NCBI RefSeq assembly: GCF_012516315.1
Contig: NZ_CP051185.1
Span: 5,523,363-5,587,362 of the forward strand
Length of the DNA stretch: 64,000 nucleotides
Origin: Limnospira fusiformis SAG 85.79
GTDB lineage: Bacteria; Cyanobacteriota; Cyanobacteriia; Cyanobacteriales; Microcoleaceae
Direction of reading: 5' to 3'
Part shown: piece after piece, positions 62,784 through 64,000 of the stretch
Numbering within the stretch: position 1 is the stretch's first letter
Layout of the letters: each line of letters opens with the position of its first letter
Notes under the pieces: generated by a model
Told to the model about the DNA's origin: nothing
What the model saw: the letters and a program-made list of their open reading frames with translations, nothing else
Databases searched by the model: none
Position numbers and translations under genes: made by a program

Positions 62784-62790
62784 TGTCTAT
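62784..62790 (+). other. Right attachment junction (attR), overlap TGTCTAT
   Basis: The element arm CTAACCGG abuts the overlap; dehydrogenase coding resumes at once (TCT ATA CAG CCT, reading S-I-Q-P) in the frame that was broken at 44,726. Confidence 0.85.
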
Positions 62791-62833
62791 ACAGCCTGTG
62801 GGGTGGATACACGAGAATGATCTAAAGAAGGTA

Positions 62834-63791
62834 TAGCATTAGTCAAGGTGGTTAGGACGCAGCTTTGAGAACGGAATCCATGGCATCATGGAGAGAATCA
62901 AACTGCTCACGTGCAGTGGCGAATACGGGCTTTCAGCCACGACCAACATTTCTCTATCTTGTTGAGGTCTGGCGAATAAGGCGGAAGATAGAGTAAACGG
63001 CATTGAGCTGCCTCCACCAGTTCAGCAATCCGTCCCCCTTTATGAAACGTTGCATTGTCCAATACTAGAGTCTGACCTGGCTTCAATGTTGGAATTAAGA
63101 TGAACTCCAACCACAACTCAAACACTGTCCGATTACAACAACCCTCAAAGCTAAAGGGAGCTAAGAGTTGTTGATGACACCATGCGGCTATATAGCTTAC
63201 CCTGCCCTGCCTCTTCCCTGATTTGAGTGCATGGAAGCGTTTTCCTTCCTCGCAGTAACCATAAGGGTAATCCGAGTCCTGACTATTCATGCCGGCTTCA
63301 TCGAGGTAGACCACTTCTTCCGGCTCCATCTGTTCAATCTGAGCCATAAACTCCTCTCGCTGTTGCTCATCACGTTCTTGGTAGCCGTAAGTTTTTTTTC
63401 TGGTGAAGCCAATTTTCTTCAAGGCTCTGGATATGGTGCGAGGAGAGATGTCGTCATCCCAAAGTTCAGCCATTTGAGCTGCTGTTTTGTCGCCATGCTC
63501 TTGGGCAAAAGCCTTGAATTTTTGCCAGTCGGTAATTTTGTGGTTATTGCCAGGTCGGTGATGAGGTTTAGGGAGGAAGTCTCCGGTCTGTGCTTTTCTT
63601 TGCAGCCAGAGATTAATGGTGTTCCGGCTGACATGGAAAACTTGACTGGCTTCTGTTTTGGGCATACCGTCTAGTTCAATGGCATCAATAACTTTTTGTC
63701 TGAGGTCGTAACTATAGGGGGCTGGCATTTTTGGTCTTCTTAGTCATCTCGTCCTCTCCATTATACGTCCTAAGTGTTCTGTCTTGTTCTA
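62834..63791. mobile_element. IS630-type insertion sequence (958 bp)
   Basis: The element is bounded by TA target duplications (62,832-62,833 and 63,792-63,793). Imperfect ~28-bp inverted ends both read TATAG at the outer edge (counting the TA) and share TTAGGACG about 20 bp inward. It carries one transposase on the minus strand. Confidence 0.87.
62907..63728 (-). CDS. IS630 family DDE transposase
   Basis: An N-terminal helix-turn-helix (DLRQKVIDAIELDGMPKTEA, FHVSRNTINLWLQRK) is followed by a second HTH and the DDE domain: VVYLDEAGMNSQD, TLVLDNATFHKGG and YSPDLNKIEKCWSWLKAR, supplying D, D and E. The frame stops at RIRHCT, but one base away a further reading frame gives AREQFDSLHDAMDSVLKAAS, a plausible native C-terminus, so the gene has probably suffered a small frameshift after the catalytic residues. 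Activity is uncertain. Similar copies are expected elsewhere in this genome. Confidence 0.87.
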   Translation of the reverse strand: MPAPYSYDLRQKVIDAIELDGMPKTEASQVFHVSRNTINLWLQRKAQTGDFLPKPHHRPGNNHKITDWQKFKAFAQEHGDKTAAQMAELWDDDISPRTISRALKKIGFTRKKTYGYQERDEQQREEFMAQIEQMEPEEVVYLDEAGMNSQDSDYPYGYCEEGKRFHALKSGKRQGRVSYIAAWCHQQLLAPFSFEGCCNRTVFELWLEFILIPTLKPGQTLVLDNATFHKGGRIAELVEAAQCRLLYLPPYSPDLNKIEKCWSWLKARIRHCT

Positions 63792-64000
63792 TATTACAGC
63801 CCAGTTTTTTCGCTCTGGGATGCGCTAGGGCGGGTTTAGACATTGTTGAGAGGGTTTTTGAGCAAAAACAATTTGCTTTTATTGAGTCGGCGCTGGAGTC
63901 CCTCACAGAAGAGTTGGGAGGCTGTCGGGGGGAAATATTGGCAGCAATTACCGACGGGAATTATAGCTTTTCTGAACAGGTACAGTTACGAGGAAAGGCG

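Larger units (their letters stand above)
44720..62790. mobile_element. 18,064-bp site-specifically integrated element with long terminal inverted repeats
   Basis: The two junctions share GGTGTCTAT. Joining the outer flanks gives an uninterrupted dehydrogenase reading frame (...NLVVSI then QPVGWIHENDLKKV). Joining the inner flanks gives CTAACCGG, the 7-bp TGTCTAT, then CCGGTTAG, an inverted-repeat core site with the 7-bp overlap typical of tyrosine recombinases. Inside are 863- and 928-bp inverted repeats, a fibre module read leftward, an unknown and replication-like module read rightward, and a recombinase gene at the right end. No HIP1 octamer is seen between the inner edges of the repeats, in contrast with the host flanks. 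Both the integrated state and the empty site can be read directly; cargo function is largely unknown. Confidence 0.88.
62784..64000 (+). pseudogene. Acyl-CoA dehydrogenase family gene, 3' fragments split by IS630
   Basis: Two pieces belong to the gene begun at 44,077. The first, 62,784-62,833, reads SIQPVGWIHENDLKKV. The second, from 63,792 to the window end, reads LQPSFFALGCARAGLDIVER and VFEQKQFAFIESALESLTEE, typical of the C-terminal helical domain of acyl-CoA dehydrogenases. The IS630 insertion between them is framed by TA duplications, and removing it keeps the frame (GTA TTA CAG CCC). The gene continues beyond the window. Confidence 0.8.

Overview
The window is chromosomal DNA of a filamentous, non-heterocystous cyanobacterium, probably Arthrospira/Limnospira or a close relative. 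The evidence is the dense scatter of the HIP1 octamer GCGATCGC, a beta-carotene hydroxylase (crtR), glycolate dehydrogenase subunits (glcE, glcF), a COP23-type protein, DUF1825 and DUF3611 proteins, very large multi-domain kinases and IS607-type TnpB genes. No database search was possible; the genus is inferred.

Positions 1-34,650 are ordinary backbone: a partial GT41 glycosyltransferase; glcE-glcF; a heptamer repeat tract; a hybrid histidine kinase; yjbQ, a ferredoxin, a CPBP protease and clpS; tldD-tldE-EamA transporter; a DUF305 lipoprotein; two giant sensor kinases (1791 and 1413 residues); a GHL10 hydrolase-like protein and an MBOAT acyltransferase; lepA, DUF1825, lepB, crtR; and a COP23 protein. 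Positions 34,650-44,060 hold a YbjN-like gene, two IS607-type elements (each with an intact-looking tnpB and a broken tnpA), a 35-residue membrane peptide, a PfkB kinase, rplY, purA, a solitary ADP-ribosyltransferase-like gene and a DUF3611 gene.

The striking part is 44,077-64,000. An acyl-CoA dehydrogenase-family gene is cut twice. First, an 18,064-bp element is inserted at the 7-mer TGTCTAT (44,720-44,726 and 62,784-62,790). Joining the flanks restores the reading frame, and joining the element ends gives a textbook tyrosine-recombinase site: CTAACCGG, a 7-bp overlap, then CCGGTTAG. Second, an IS630-type insertion sequence (62,834-63,791, TA duplication) sits 42 bp further on, and its removal also restores the frame.

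The element has long terminal inverted repeats (863 bp left, 928 bp right; the difference is exactly one 65-bp segment bounded by HIP1). They carry paired palindromes, repeated CGATACC boxes and a possible pseudoknotted RNA with a compensatory base-pair change between the copies. Between them, a leftward arm encodes a phage-like receptor-binding fibre (HxH repeats, C-terminal S74 chaperone, one frameshift) with small virion-like and membrane proteins. A rightward arm encodes large unknown proteins, a gene interrupted by a single in-frame amber codon, a DUF1064-type nuclease, a P-loop ATPase and unknowns. No terminase, portal, recognised capsid protein, DNA polymerase or Rep was found. Outside the right repeat lies a recombinase with an R-Y-R-Y catalytic set, as I recall for XisA/XisC, the enzymes that excise the intervening elements of heterocyst formers. 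Its gene is flanked by two inverted ~85-bp attachment arms, one joined to the dehydrogenase target and the other to the 3' end of a tRNA at its T-loop. The core between the repeats lacks HIP1, which suggests foreign or viral origin. This element is the candidate undescribed system.
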